Assembly (NCBI GenBank): GCA_965224745.1
Contig: CBDCZY010000001.1
Coordinates: 558,001 to 622,000, forward strand
Reading direction: 5' to 3'
Length of the DNA: 64,000 bases
Source of the DNA: CBDCZY01 sp965224745
GTDB taxonomy: Bacteria; Pseudomonadota; Gammaproteobacteria; Methylococcales; Methylomonadaceae
The notes beneath the pieces are model-generated. The model did no database searches. It was not told the DNA's origin and worked only from the letters and a program-made list of their open reading frames with translations. This document shows positions 36,189 to 45,803 of this stretch, in pieces. How positions within the stretch are numbered: position 1 is the first letter of the stretch; every line of letters starts with the position of its first letter. The position numbers and the translations under genes are program-made.

Positions 36189-38270
36189 GTGAAGCCGATC
36201 AGGAAAGAATTTCAGTACGGGGAACAGCTCGTAACTATAGAAACGGGCGAAATTGCCAGACAAGCCGATGGCGCTGTCATGATAGACGTTGAAGGCACCG
36301 TTCTTCTTGTTACCGTTGTAGGTAAGAGAGATCAAAATTCAGGGGGGGATTTTTTCCCACTGACCGTAAATTATCAAGAAAAAACTTATGCGGCAGGTAA
36401 AATTCCTGGCGGGTTTTTTAAGAGGGAGGGACGTCCTTCTGAAAAAGAAACCTTAACATCGCGATTAATAGATCGACCAGTACGGCCTTTATTTCCGGAT
36501 GGCTATGTCGATGAAGTACAAATCATTGCAACTGTCTTGTCGCTAAATACCGATGTGGATCCAGAGATACCTGCGTTGATCGGAACATCAGCGGCTCTGG
36601 CAATTGCAGGTCTACCTTTTAATGGTCCCATAGGTGCAGCAAAAGTGGGCTACCATGAGGGTGAATTTCTGTTGAATCCTACTGCAGAGACGTTAGAAAC
36701 TTCCAGCTTAAATCTGGTCGTGGCTGGTACTGAAAATGCCGTACTAATGGTTGAGTCTGAAGCTGAATATTTGTCGGAAGAGGTTATGCTGAATGCTGTC
36801 CTGTTCGGTCATGAACAGATGCAAATAGTGATTCAATCGATCAATGAATTTGCTACAGAAGTTAAGAGAGAGTTTGATCCATGGGAAGCTCCTGAAGGTA
36901 ATGTCGAGCTTGAACAGTTGGTTGCTGACCAGGTTGAAGTGGGTATTGCTGAGGCCTACCAAATTGCTGAAAAAATGAACCGGCAGAAAGCCCTTAAAGA
37001 CATCAGGATTAATTTGCTTGAAACTCTCACTGCTGATGATCGTTTTGAAGCGTCTGCTATTAAAGCAGCTATTGAAAAACTGGAGAAAAAGATCGTTAGA
37101 TCGTCCATTCTTAAAACTAGCCAACGCATTGATGGTCGTGACCTTAACACAGTTCGTCCGGTTTCTGTCAGAACCAGCGTATTACCAAGAACCCACGGTT
37201 CCGCATTATTTACCCGCGGAGAAACACAGGCGCTGGTTGTTGTTACTCTGGGTACAGAGCGAGATGGACAAGTTATCGATGCTCTCGAAGGCGAATATCG
37301 TGATAATTTTATGCTGCACTATAATTTTCCACCTTTTTGTGTGGGAGAGACTGGATTCGTTGGTTCTCCTAAACGAAGAGAGATAGGTCACGGCCGTTTG
37401 GCGAAAAGAGGAGTCAAAGCCGTTATGCCGACTCAAGAGGAATTTCCTTACGTTATTAGGGTGGTTTCTGAGATTACTGAATCTAACGGATCAAGCTCAA
37501 TGGCATCAGTTTGCGGTTCCAGTTTGGCATTAATGGATGCAGGTGTTCCCATAAAAGCACCAGTCGCAGGTATCGCTATGGGTTTAATTAAAGAAGGCGA
37601 TGAATATGCTGTCTTATCCGATATCATGGGAGATGAGGATCATCTGGGTGATATGGACTTTAAAGTCGCGGGCACGAGTGATGGTATCACTGCTCTTCAA
37701 ATGGATATCAAAATTGATGGGATAACCCCTGAAATTATGAAAAATGCGCTAGAGCAAGCTAAAGAGGGTCGTTTGCATATTCTTGGCAAAATGAACGAAG
37801 TAATGCCGAAGACAAGGGATACTATGTCGGATTTTGCACCGCGCATTATTTCATTCAAAATTGATCCCAGTAAAATTAGAGAAGTTATTGGTAAAGGTGG
37901 GGCTACCATCAGAAGTCTTACCGAAGAAACTGGGGCGAGTATCGACTTAACCGACGATGGAGTAGTGAAAGTTGCTTCCGTCGACAAGCAAGCTGGGCTT
38001 GAGGCCAAGCGCTTGATAGAGGAGATTACGGCTGAAGTAGAAGTAGGCAAAGTATATGAAGGTCGAGTCGTAAGGCTCATGGATTTTGGCGCATTTGTAA
38101 CTATTTTGCCGGGTAAAGATGGATTAGTGCATATTTCGCAAATTTCTGATGAGCATGTTGATAAAGTGAGCGATAAATTGACCGAAGGTGATGTTGTCAA
38201 AGTCAAAGTACTTGAAATTGATCGCCAAGGTAGGGTTAGGCTCAGTATGAAATCAGCGGAAGTAGAATAA
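36189..38270 (+). CDS. pnp: Polynucleotide phosphorylase
   Basis: 693 aa from GTG 36189, with AAAGGAAA upstream. 3'-5' phosphorolytic exoribonuclease and degradosome component. It has two RNase PH domains (1-220 and 310-550; DRPVRPLFPDGY, FTRGETQALVVVTLGT, FPYVIRVVSEITESNGSSSMASVCG), a KH domain (ISFKIDPSKIREVIGKGGATIRSLTEETGASI; about 550-615) and an S1 domain (GKVYEGRVVRLMDFGAFVTILPGKDGLVHISQI; about 620-690). Slightly shorter than E. coli (711), lacking part of the tail. Confidence 0.97.
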   Translation: MKPIRKEFQYGEQLVTIETGEIARQADGAVMIDVEGTVLLVTVVGKRDQNSGGDFFPLTVNYQEKTYAAGKIPGGFFKREGRPSEKETLTSRLIDRPVRPLFPDGYVDEVQIIATVLSLNTDVDPEIPALIGTSAALAIAGLPFNGPIGAAKVGYHEGEFLLNPTAETLETSSLNLVVAGTENAVLMVESEAEYLSEEVMLNAVLFGHEQMQIVIQSINEFATEVKREFDPWEAPEGNVELEQLVADQVEVGIAEAYQIAEKMNRQKALKDIRINLLETLTADDRFEASAIKAAIEKLEKKIVRSSILKTSQRIDGRDLNTVRPVSVRTSVLPRTHGSALFTRGETQALVVVTLGTERDGQVIDALEGEYRDNFMLHYNFPPFCVGETGFVGSPKRREIGHGRLAKRGVKAVMPTQEEFPYVIRVVSEITESNGSSSMASVCGSSLALMDAGVPIKAPVAGIAMGLIKEGDEYAVLSDIMGDEDHLGDMDFKVAGTSDGITALQMDIKIDGITPEIMKNALEQAKEGRLHILGKMNEVMPKTRDTMSDFAPRIISFKIDPSKIREVIGKGGATIRSLTEETGASIDLTDDGVVKVASVDKQAGLEAKRLIEEITAEVEVGKVYEGRVVRLMDFGAFVTILPGKDGLVHISQISDEHVDKVSDKLTEGDVVKVKVLEIDRQGRVRLSMKSAEVE

Positions 38271-38299
38271 TTACCCACCTAGTTAAGAAGGGTAACAGG

Positions 38300-38321
38300 A
38301 GGGCCGAAACGGCCCTTTTTT
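38300..38321 (+). terminator. Rho-independent terminator after pnp
   Basis: AGGGCCG (38300-38306), loop AAA, CGGCCCT (38310-38316), with Ts to 38321. A strong intrinsic terminator closing the rimP-to-pnp transcription unit. Confidence 0.92.
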
Positions 38322-38613
38322 AATTTCAGACTTTTGCTCAATGATTTTGGTAGCTGTTATACAAGACAAGATCAATGACAAGAGACTAAACAATTTGCAG
38401 CTCGCGTCTTGTAAGGTGTTGGTATTTGTTCTAGCCAGAATGAATGTCAACCCGGATATACTGAACCAATGCTCTCTATAAACATGTTTTGTATGAAAAT
38501 AGTAGTCTGTCAGTGGCAAAAATTAAGCAACAGTTTGATTTGTTACAGCCAAGTTCATTAGCAGAAATATTAAATTTCAATAATTCAATATCACTTGAAA
38601 GCTGGTTTTTTCA
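38322..38613. other. Intergenic gap before uvrC, no gene recognised
   Basis: 292 bases with only a minus-strand 78-codon frame (Cys/Leu/Ser-rich, no recognisable domain) that overlaps the terminator. No tRNA, no long repeat. It probably contains the uvrC promoter, which I cannot pinpoint. Confidence 0.45.
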
Positions 38614-40434
38614 GTGGCGGAATTTGATCTAGATATATTTTTAAAAACTTTGACTGCTAGACCAGGCATATACAAAATGCTTGATAGCAAGGGCGAGATT
38701 CTTTACGTTGGTAAAGCCAGAAACTTAAAAAATAGAGTCAGAAGCTATTTTAGGGTGTCAACTATTTCCCCCAAAATAAGCGCAATGTTAACCCATCTAG
38801 ACGTTGTCGAAGTAACGATCACATCTTCTGAAAGTGAGGCATTGCTTCTAGAAAGCCAACTCATCAAACGGTATAAGCCGCGTTATAACATAACCCTCAG
38901 GGATGATAAATCTTACCCTTATATTTACCTTTCTACGCCCCATGCTTTTCCTCAAGTGACTTTTCATCGCGGTGCAAAAAAACGTCCAGGTCGTTATTTT
39001 GGTCCCTTTCCCAGTGCTGGTGCCGTTAGAGAAAGTTTGAAATTATTGCAAAAGGTTTTTCCCGTCCGACAATGTGACGATACTTTTTATAATAATAGAA
39101 GTCGACCTTGTTTGCAGCACCAGATTGAGCGGTGTACTGCCCCTTGTGTAAGCTTGGTTAGTGCTGCTGATTATCAACAAGACCTTGACCATACCATCAT
39201 GTTTTTGGAAGGTAATAGTCATTTGCTGATTGATGAATTAGTAGGAAAAATGGAACAAGCCTCGAGCTTGTTAGAATACGAAAAGGCTGCTCGTTATCGA
39301 AATCAGATACAAAAGCTTAGAGTTGTTTTGGAAAAGCAATTCGTTGCAGGAGAAAATGGCAATGCTGATATTATTGCGTGTGCTTCAGAGGGAGGAATGG
39401 CCTGTGTCCAGGTTTTTTTTATTAGAAACGGTCAGCAGTTAGGCAACAAAGCCTTTTTTCCTAAAATGAATGTTGAACACGAACCCCGTTATGTTCTGCA
39501 GGCATTCATTTCGCAGTATTACTTGGATCGCCAAATTCCGAATGATATTATTATTAGCCACTCTATTAAAGATATAGAATGTTTAACCTTGGCGTTAAAA
39601 GAACGATCTGGACATAGTGTAAATATTAGTAGTCAAGTAAGAGGGGAGCGTCTGAAATGGTTGCAACTGGGCTGCACAAACGCTGACAACGCTTTGCAGA
39701 GTCGGTTAGCGAGTAAGCAAAATATACTGGCCAGATTCGTTAACTTGCAGCAGGAATTGCGACTAAAGGATATCCCTGAACGCATTGAATGTTTTGATAT
39801 TAGTCACTTGCAAGGGGAACAGACGGTTGCCTCATGTGTTGTTTTTGACAAAGAAGGGCCGGTAAAGTCAGCTTACAGACGGTTTAACATACAAAATATA
39901 AAGCCAGGTGATGATTATGCGGCCATTTACCAAGCTGTTTTACGGCGATATAACAGAATTAAAAAGGGCGAGTATCCTGAGCCCGACTTACTTTTGATCG
40001 ACGGTGGACAGGGTCAAATCAATGCTGCAGAGAAAGCACTTAAGGAAATTGGCATAAACAATGTTAAAATGCTGGGTGTCTCAAAAGGTCCAGATAGAAA
40101 ACCCGGTATGGAAAAGTTGTTGATGCTTGATCGTGAACTGCCTGTTAATTTGTCTCCAGGAGCCAGTTGTTTGTTGCTAATACAACAGGTTCGGGATGAA
40201 GCACATCGATTTGCTATTTCTGGCCACCGAAATCGCAGGAGCCGGGCGAGGAAAAAATCTACCTTGGAGGTAATTGCTGGTTTAGGGCCTAAAAGAAGAC
40301 AAAAATTATTGAAAGAATTTGGTGGTTTACAAGGTGTCTCTAAAGCTGGTGTTGAGGCATTGTACTCGGTTCACGGCGTTAGTAGACAATTAGCAGAAAG
40401 AATTTACGAAACATTTCATCAGCAAGATGCCTGA
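38614..40434 (+). CDS. uvrC: Excinuclease ABC subunit C
   Basis: 606 aa from GTG 38614. Makes both incisions in nucleotide excision repair. It has a GIY-YIG nuclease domain (ARPGIYKMLDSKGEILYVGKARNLKNRVRSYF, about 15-100), a cysteine cluster region, the UVR UvrB-binding motif (about 205-240), the RNase H-like endonuclease (ERIECFDISHLQGEQTVASCVVF; LLLIDGGQGQINAA), and a C-terminal double HhH motif. It overlaps the pgsA start by 8 bases. Confidence 0.97.
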   Translation: MAEFDLDIFLKTLTARPGIYKMLDSKGEILYVGKARNLKNRVRSYFRVSTISPKISAMLTHLDVVEVTITSSESEALLLESQLIKRYKPRYNITLRDDKSYPYIYLSTPHAFPQVTFHRGAKKRPGRYFGPFPSAGAVRESLKLLQKVFPVRQCDDTFYNNRSRPCLQHQIERCTAPCVSLVSAADYQQDLDHTIMFLEGNSHLLIDELVGKMEQASSLLEYEKAARYRNQIQKLRVVLEKQFVAGENGNADIIACASEGGMACVQVFFIRNGQQLGNKAFFPKMNVEHEPRYVLQAFISQYYLDRQIPNDIIISHSIKDIECLTLALKERSGHSVNISSQVRGERLKWLQLGCTNADNALQSRLASKQNILARFVNLQQELRLKDIPERIECFDISHLQGEQTVASCVVFDKEGPVKSAYRRFNIQNIKPGDDYAAIYQAVLRRYNRIKKGEYPEPDLLLIDGGQGQINAAEKALKEIGINNVKMLGVSKGPDRKPGMEKLLMLDRELPVNLSPGASCLLLIQQVRDEAHRFAISGHRNRRSRARKKSTLEVIAGLGPKRRQKLLKEFGGLQGVSKAGVEALYSVHGVSRQLAERIYETFHQQDA

Positions 40435-40999
40435 TATCGACTTTAATCTACCGACCAATCTAACAATCCTCAGAATTGCATTGATTCCGTTGTTGATTAT
40501 CTTCTTTTATGCACCCTGGGCATGGACCAACCTGGTTTGTACGATTATTTTCATTATTGCTTCGATTACTGATTGGCTGGATGGCTATCTGGCGAGAAAG
40601 ATGAAAAATGAAACCTGCTTTGGTGCTTTTCTTGATCCTGTAGCGGATAAGTTAATGGTAGCCATGATATTGGTACTGTTAGTGCAGCGTGAGCCGACTG
40701 CCTTAATGGCCGTCCCGGTTGCTATCATCATCGGTCGAGAAATCACCATAGCGTCATTGCGAGAATGGATGGCTTTGACAGGCCAAAGCAAAAAAGTGGA
40801 GGTGGCTGATATTGGTAAATGGAAAACGACATTTCAAATGATTTCTATCGGTTGTTTATTGTATAAAAATGATCTTATAGGACTACCTGTTTTTCAGATC
40901 GGATATGTTTTGCTTTACCTTTCTACAGTTTTAACTTTATGGTCCATGATTATGTATCTTAAAGCTGCCTTTTCAGAGCCATCCATTAAGTTGAATTAA
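40427..40999 (+). CDS. pgsA: CDP-diacylglycerol-glycerol-3-phosphate 3-phosphatidyltransferase
   Basis: 190 aa, multi-span. Makes phosphatidylglycerophosphate, which PgpA (29.1 kb) then dephosphorylates. The CDP-alcohol phosphotransferase motif is DWLDGYLARKMKNETCFGAFLDPVADK (about residues 48-74), with the Dx2DGx2AR-x8-Gx3Dx3D pattern intact. The order uvrC-pgsA is conserved among gammaproteobacteria. Confidence 0.96.
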   Translation: MPDIDFNLPTNLTILRIALIPLLIIFFYAPWAWTNLVCTIIFIIASITDWLDGYLARKMKNETCFGAFLDPVADKLMVAMILVLLVQREPTALMAVPVAIIIGREITIASLREWMALTGQSKKVEVADIGKWKTTFQMISIGCLLYKNDLIGLPVFQIGYVLLYLSTVLTLWSMIMYLKAAFSEPSIKLN

Positions 41000-41073
41000 C
41001 TAAGGAAAAATCGATAGAAGAGTTCGAACTGTCCATGCAGCTAACAAAATAATCAATAAACACGAGCACTCAG

Positions 41074-41697
41074 ATGAGCGAAGAAGCTAATATAAAACAA
41101 ACTGAACAAAATACTTTGGAACAGAGTGACATAGTATCCAAAGATCAAATTTTGCTCGTGGCATTAAACTTATTTACCAAAAAAGGATATTTCAATACCT
41201 CTTTAAGCGATATAGGATCAGCAACTGACATTTCGAGCAAACAAATATATCAACACTTCAGAACCAAGCAAGATATTGCCGCAACGCTTTATCATACGAT
41301 TTTAGGTAGTCTTGAGAGCTCCATTGATGAAATCAGCCGTAATACCAGTAAAACGCATGAGCAACTAAATCAAATTGTTGGTTTGATGTTCGGGTTAGCT
41401 GATGAAGCGCCTGAGGTTTTGCGTTTCTTGTTATTCCTGAAACACGATGAATTTATTCAAGATGAACAGCCCCAGTTTACTGATGGTCCATTCGAGAAAT
41501 TAAAATTAATTTTTCAATCAGGGGTCAGTTCTGGAGACATTAGGAAAATTGAACCGCTACAAGCATATGCTCAGTTTTTTGGGATTGTTCAATTAACCTT
41601 AAAATTAATTTTGTCAGGTAGCTTGGAGCGAAAAGCCGAGAAATATCAAGTGGAAACCTTTAGGACAGCTTGGAATGCTATTGCCAGTCATCGCTGA
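41074..41697 (+). CDS. TetR/AcrR family transcriptional regulator
   Basis: 207 aa. N-terminal helix-turn-helix (about 22-70): KDQILLVALNLFTKKGYFNTSLSDIGSATDISSKQIYQHFRTKQDIAATLY, typical TetR. The ligand-binding C-terminal domain (about 80-205) is unrecognised and full-length. The first 20 residues are polar and Gln/Glu-rich. It stands alone, followed by a 142-base gap before yebC, so no target can be guessed from the neighbourhood. Confidence 0.92.
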   Translation: MSEEANIKQTEQNTLEQSDIVSKDQILLVALNLFTKKGYFNTSLSDIGSATDISSKQIYQHFRTKQDIAATLYHTILGSLESSIDEISRNTSKTHEQLNQIVGLMFGLADEAPEVLRFLLFLKHDEFIQDEQPQFTDGPFEKLKLIFQSGVSSGDIRKIEPLQAYAQFFGIVQLTLKLILSGSLERKAEKYQVETFRTAWNAIASHR

Positions 41698-41839
41698 TTC
41701 TGTTAAACAAGTAGTGTTATAAAAGGTTAAAGAATAGATGTTACTAAATATTTCAATGTTAAGTGAAATATTAAAAAGCTGATAGAATACATTGTTTATT
41801 TTAACTATTTTAGTTACTTTTACGTTTTGAGATAAGAAT

Positions 41840-42586
41840 ATGGCTGGGCATAGTAAGTGGGCTAATATCAGGCATCGTAAAGGAGCTCAAGATGCCAGAC
41901 GAGGTAAATTATTTACCAAGTTGATGCGAGAAATTACAGTCGCAGCAAGAGAAGGGGGTGGAGATTCTTCATCCAACCCGAGATTGCGAAGTGCTATCGA
42001 TAAGGCATTGTCTGCCAATATGAAGAAAGACTCTGTCGAGAATACCATTAAAAAAGCAATAGGCGCCCACGACGGGGTTAATTACGAGCAAGTGCGCTAT
42101 GAAGGTTATGGACCGGGTGGTGTAGCCGTGATGGTAGATTGCTTAACTGATAACCGCAACCGTACTGTGGCAGAAGTCAGGCATGCCTTTACCAAAAGTG
42201 GCGGTAATTTGGGAACAGATGGTTCTGTGGCTTATATGTTTAACAACATAGGCATGTTTGTTTTTTCTTCTCAATCAGACGAAGATTCGATTATGGAAAT
42301 TGCTTTAGAAGCTGGCGCTGACGATATCGTCACTAACAATGATGGATCTATCGACGTGATGACAGCACCAGAGGATTTTGTTGCTGTTAAAGAAGCGCTT
42401 ATTGTCGCTGATATGGTGCCTGAGACGGCTGAAATAACTATGAAAGCCACTACTTTATCTGAACTTGGTTTGTCTGAGGCAGAAAAAATGATTCGTTTGC
42501 TCGAAAAGTTAGAAGATTTGGATGACGTTCAAAACGTCTATTCCAATGCTGATATCAACGAGGAAATATTGGAGCAAATCAACTAA
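41840..42586 (+). CDS. yebC: YebC/TACO1-family protein
   Basis: 248 aa. It has MAGHSKWANIRHRKGAQDARRGKLFTKLMREITVAAREGG, GPGGVAVMVDCLTDNRNRTVAEVRHAFTKSGGNLG, and EAGADDIV. Members help ribosomes through difficult sequences (polyproline) or act as DNA-binding regulators; which applies here is unknown. It lies 8 bases before ruvC, the conserved yebC-ruvCAB cluster. Confidence 0.95.
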   Translation: MAGHSKWANIRHRKGAQDARRGKLFTKLMREITVAAREGGGDSSSNPRLRSAIDKALSANMKKDSVENTIKKAIGAHDGVNYEQVRYEGYGPGGVAVMVDCLTDNRNRTVAEVRHAFTKSGGNLGTDGSVAYMFNNIGMFVFSSQSDEDSIMEIALEAGADDIVTNNDGSIDVMTAPEDFVAVKEALIVADMVPETAEITMKATTLSELGLSEAEKMIRLLEKLEDLDDVQNVYSNADINEEILEQIN

Positions 42587-42594
42587 CTATTTCA

Positions 42595-43095
42595 GTGACC
42601 CGCATATTAGGCATAGATCCTGGTTCTCGCGCAACAGGCTTTGGAATCATTGAACAAAAGAAGCAGCAATTTTTTTTTATCACTAGCGGTTGTATTCGTA
42701 CAAAATCAGAGTTTTTTCCTAACAGGTTAGGTGAAATTTACAGTGGAGTAAAAGAACTCGTCGAGCTTCATAAGCCTGACCAATTGGCAATTGAGCAGGT
42801 CTTTATGCACAAAAATGCAGATTCTGCACTAAAACTTGGTCAAGCACGTGGTGCAGCAATTTGTGCAGTGTTAGCATACAAGTTGCCAGTTTTCGAATAT
42901 TCAGCTCGAGAAATTAAACAAGCGTTGGTAGGCAAAGGGAATGCCGAGAAATCTCAAGTACAACATATGGTTAAAGTATTGCTAGGTATTAAAGGGGAAC
43001 TGCAGGTGGATGCTGCCGATGCTTTAGGCGTTTGCCTATGTCATGCACATAGCCATCAAACGCTTATTAAACTTGCTTCGGGTCGATCATCATGA
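42595..43095 (+). CDS. ruvC: Crossover junction endodeoxyribonuclease RuvC
   Basis: 166 aa from GTG 42595. Resolves Holliday junctions. It has the first catalytic Asp in ILGIDPGSRATGFGII (D7), the Glu in LAIEQVFMHKNADSALKLGQARGAA (about 68), and the Asp pair in KGELQVDAADALGVCLCHAH (about 140-143). It ends with an ATGA overlap (43092-43095) with ruvA. Confidence 0.97.
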   Translation: MTRILGIDPGSRATGFGIIEQKKQQFFFITSGCIRTKSEFFPNRLGEIYSGVKELVELHKPDQLAIEQVFMHKNADSALKLGQARGAAICAVLAYKLPVFEYSAREIKQALVGKGNAEKSQVQHMVKVLLGIKGELQVDAADALGVCLCHAHSHQTLIKLASGRSS

Positions 43096-43694
43096 TCGGT
43101 TTTTTACGCGGTAAATTAGTTCTGAATACGCCTCCATACTTACTACTTGATATCAATGGTGTGGGTTATGAAGTTGAGGCGCCGTTATCGACAGTTGTGA
43201 AATTAACCGAGCTGGGGCAGGAAGTGACTTTGCAAACTCATTTAGTCGTTCGTGAAGATGCTCATTTATTATTCGGGTTCTTAACCGAGACCGAAAGGAC
43301 GTTGTTTCGTACGTTGATCAAAGTCAACGGTGTTGGTGCCAAGTTGGCGCTAACCATTTTATCTAATATGAATGCCGCTGATTTTCATCAATGCATCTTT
43401 GAAAATGACATCCCTGCCTTGGTAAAAATACCTGGAATTGGGAAAAAGACTGCCGAGCGTTTAATTATAGAAATTCGAGATCGTTTACCTGGACTTGCAA
43501 ATAGCGTTCGAGAGAAAAATAGCGCAAGCAATGTAAATTCCAAGACTCCTATCGATTTTCGTCAGGAAGCGATCAATGCATTGATTACACTTGGGTATAA
43601 AGCGCATGAAGCTCAGAACATGGTGCATGCTATTTCAGAAGAGCACGATAATTGTGAGGCTTATATTCGAACGGCGTTAAAGTCGGTGAGATGA
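43092..43694 (+). CDS. ruvA: Holliday junction branch-migration protein RuvA
   Basis: 200 aa. It has an OB domain (MIGFLRGKLVLNTPPYLLLDINGVGYEVEAPLST), two HhH motifs (LIKVNGVGAKLALTILS and LVKIPGIGKKTAERLIIEIRDRL), and a C-terminal RuvB-contacting helix bundle (about 150-200). ATGA overlap with ruvC; ruvB follows after 3 bases. Confidence 0.97.
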   Translation: MIGFLRGKLVLNTPPYLLLDINGVGYEVEAPLSTVVKLTELGQEVTLQTHLVVREDAHLLFGFLTETERTLFRTLIKVNGVGAKLALTILSNMNAADFHQCIFENDIPALVKIPGIGKKTAERLIIEIRDRLPGLANSVREKNSASNVNSKTPIDFRQEAINALITLGYKAHEAQNMVHAISEEHDNCEAYIRTALKSVR

Positions 43695-43697
43695 TAG

Positions 43698-44735
43698 ATG
43701 ATTGAAAGTGATCGCATCATCGATGCTCAAACGGATAGTTCAGAAGAGCCGCTTGACCGAGCTATCCGGCCGCGCTATTTAAAAGACTATGTGGGACAAG
43801 TCGAACTTCGACAGCAGATGGAAATATTTATTCAAGCGGCCAAGCAACGGCAAGAGGCACTTGACCATGTTTTGATTTTTGGTCCTCCTGGGCTTGGAAA
43901 AACGACGCTAGCGAATATAATCGCAAATGAACTTAATGTCAATTTGCGGCAAACTTCGGGTCCTGTGATAGAAAAAGCGGGTGATTTGGCCGCATTGTTG
44001 ACCAATCTGGAGACAGATGATGTCTTATTTATAGATGAAATACACCGTCTCAATCCGCAAATAGAGGAAGTGCTTTACCCAGCGATGGAAGATTTTCAAC
44101 TGGACATCATGATAGGTGAAGGTCCGTCTGCGCGTTCCATAAAGCTGGATCTGTCCCCCTTTACTTTGGTCGGTGCAACAACACGGGCAGGGTTGCTGAC
44201 TTCTCCTTTAAGGGATCGTTTTGGGATAGTACAACGTTTAGAGTTTTATTCCGTCGAAGAATTAGCTCATATTGTGACGCGCTCATCAAGCTTGTTGGGC
44301 ATACCTATGGACTCAGAGGGCGCTGCAGAAATTGCACGCTGTTCCCGCGGCACACCCCGTATCGCCAATCGTTTATTGCGGCGTGTCAGGGATTTTGCTG
44401 AAGTTAAACATGATGGCAAAATTGTTGCGGACATCGCACGCCAAGCGCTGCAAATGTTAAAAGTCGATCACAACGGTTTTGATACTTTGGATCGAAAATT
44501 ACTTAAAACAATGATTGATCATTTCGCGGGTGGCCCTGTAGGATTAGACAGTTTGGCCGCTGCTATCAGTGAAGAAAGAGGTACCATTGAAGATGTCATT
44601 GAACCTTATTTAATTCAACAAGGTTTTATTATGAGAACCCCTCGCGGCCGGGTTGTAACGCAAAATGCCTATCACCATTTTGGTCTACAAGTACCCGACT
44701 TGGCAGGTTCTACAACTGATATGTTTGATACATGA
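43698..44735 (+). CDS. ruvB: Holliday junction helicase RuvB
   Basis: 345 aa AAA+ motor that drives branch migration. It has Walker A GPPGLGKTTLANIIANE (about 62-78), Walker B VLFIDEIHRLNPQIEEVLYPAMEDF, sensor 1 region FTLVGATTRAG, arginine finger LRDRFGIVQRLEFY, sensor 2 GTPRIANRLLRRVRDFAEV, and the winged-helix C-domain (GTIEDVIEPYLIQQGFIMRTPRGR). ATGA overlap with ybgC. Confidence 0.98.
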   Translation: MIESDRIIDAQTDSSEEPLDRAIRPRYLKDYVGQVELRQQMEIFIQAAKQRQEALDHVLIFGPPGLGKTTLANIIANELNVNLRQTSGPVIEKAGDLAALLTNLETDDVLFIDEIHRLNPQIEEVLYPAMEDFQLDIMIGEGPSARSIKLDLSPFTLVGATTRAGLLTSPLRDRFGIVQRLEFYSVEELAHIVTRSSSLLGIPMDSEGAAEIARCSRGTPRIANRLLRRVRDFAEVKHDGKIVADIARQALQMLKVDHNGFDTLDRKLLKTMIDHFAGGPVGLDSLAAAISEERGTIEDVIEPYLIQQGFIMRTPRGRVVTQNAYHHFGLQVPDLAGSTTDMFDT

Positions 44736-45136
44736 AGCCTTTTGTTTGGCCCGTGCGAATCTATTATGAAGATACAGATGCGGGTGGGGTGGTGTTTTAC
44801 GCTAATTATCTTAAATTCCTTGAGCGAGCTCGTACTGAGATGCTGCGTGATATGGGGTTTGAACTCGATCAGTTGGCCCGTGACGAAAGGCTTATTTTTG
44901 TCGTTAGAGAAGTAAGCTTGGATTATCTGAAACCGGCGAAATTTAATGAGGAAATACTAGTGAGTGCTTACCCTACTAAAATGAAGCCAGCCAGTTTGAT
45001 TTTTGTTCAAGAAATTACTCGCTCATCTGAGGTACTTTGTCGTGGACAAATTCGAATTGCTTGTGTCGGTACCAACGACTTCAGACCGAAGCTTATTCCA
45101 GAATACATAATCAAAAAAATGAACTATGAAAACTGA
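44732..45136 (+). CDS. ybgC: YbgC-type acyl-CoA thioesterase of the tol-pal cluster
   Basis: 134 aa hotdog fold. Signature PVRIYYEDTDAGGVVFYANYLKFLERARTEML with the catalytic Asp in YEDTDAGGVVF (about 11-17). It hydrolyses short-chain acyl-CoA or acyl-carrier substrates. It overlaps ruvB by 4 bases and tolQ by 11, so it is inside the operon, as in E. coli. Confidence 0.95.
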   Translation: MKPFVWPVRIYYEDTDAGGVVFYANYLKFLERARTEMLRDMGFELDQLARDERLIFVVREVSLDYLKPAKFNEEILVSAYPTKMKPASLIFVQEITRSSEVLCRGQIRIACVGTNDFRPKLIPEYIIKKMNYEN

Positions 45137-45803
45137 TCTTTCCATTTTCGAACTAATTGCCAACGCAAGTTTTGTTGTTCAATTAGTCATGTTGACATTG
45201 CTACTGGCGTCCATGACATCTTGGATGTTTATTTTCACTAAGCGGAAAGAATTAGAGCATGCATCAGAAGTAGTGGAAGACTTCGAAGATAAATTTTGGT
45301 CGGGTATAAAGTTGAATGAGTTATATAGAAAGTTGAGCATAGAAGGTTTTGAACCCGCAGGTATCGAAAAAATTTTTCTCGCTGGCTTTAGGGAGTTTAG
45401 CCGTATGAGAAAAAAGGAAGACATGGATCCGGAAGTACTGGTAGAAAGTGCCCAACGTGCCATGCGTATCGAATATTCACGAGAGTACGAACGGTTGGAT
45501 GAAAGATTGCCTTTTTTAGCAACCGTCGGCTCTACTAGTCCTTACGTTGGTCTGTTTGGCACTGTTTGGGGGATTATGAATTCATTTCGATCATTGAGTA
45601 ATATGCAACAAGCTACGATTGCGCAAGTGGCTCCCGGTATTTCTGAAGCCCTGATTGCTACTGCGATTGGTCTGTTTGCAGCGATACCTGCAGTCATAGC
45701 TTATAATCGTTTCTCAACAAAATTAGACCGTTTGATGAATAGGTATGAATTGTTTATCGATGAATTCGTGGTGTTACTCCAACGTCAAGCCCACCTCAAA
45801 TGA
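45126..45803 (+). CDS. tolQ: Tol-Pal protein TolQ
   Basis: 225 aa inner-membrane channel subunit of the proton-driven Tol motor. Three spans (about 15-37, 130-152, 165-190). It has FLATVGSTSPYVGLFGTVWGIMNSF and ALIATAIGLFAAIPAVIAYNRF, matching MotA/TolQ/ExbB. ATGA overlap with tolR. Confidence 0.96.
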   Translation: MKTDLSIFELIANASFVVQLVMLTLLLASMTSWMFIFTKRKELEHASEVVEDFEDKFWSGIKLNELYRKLSIEGFEPAGIEKIFLAGFREFSRMRKKEDMDPEVLVESAQRAMRIEYSREYERLDERLPFLATVGSTSPYVGLFGTVWGIMNSFRSLSNMQQATIAQVAPGISEALIATAIGLFAAIPAVIAYNRFSTKLDRLMNRYELFIDEFVVLLQRQAHLK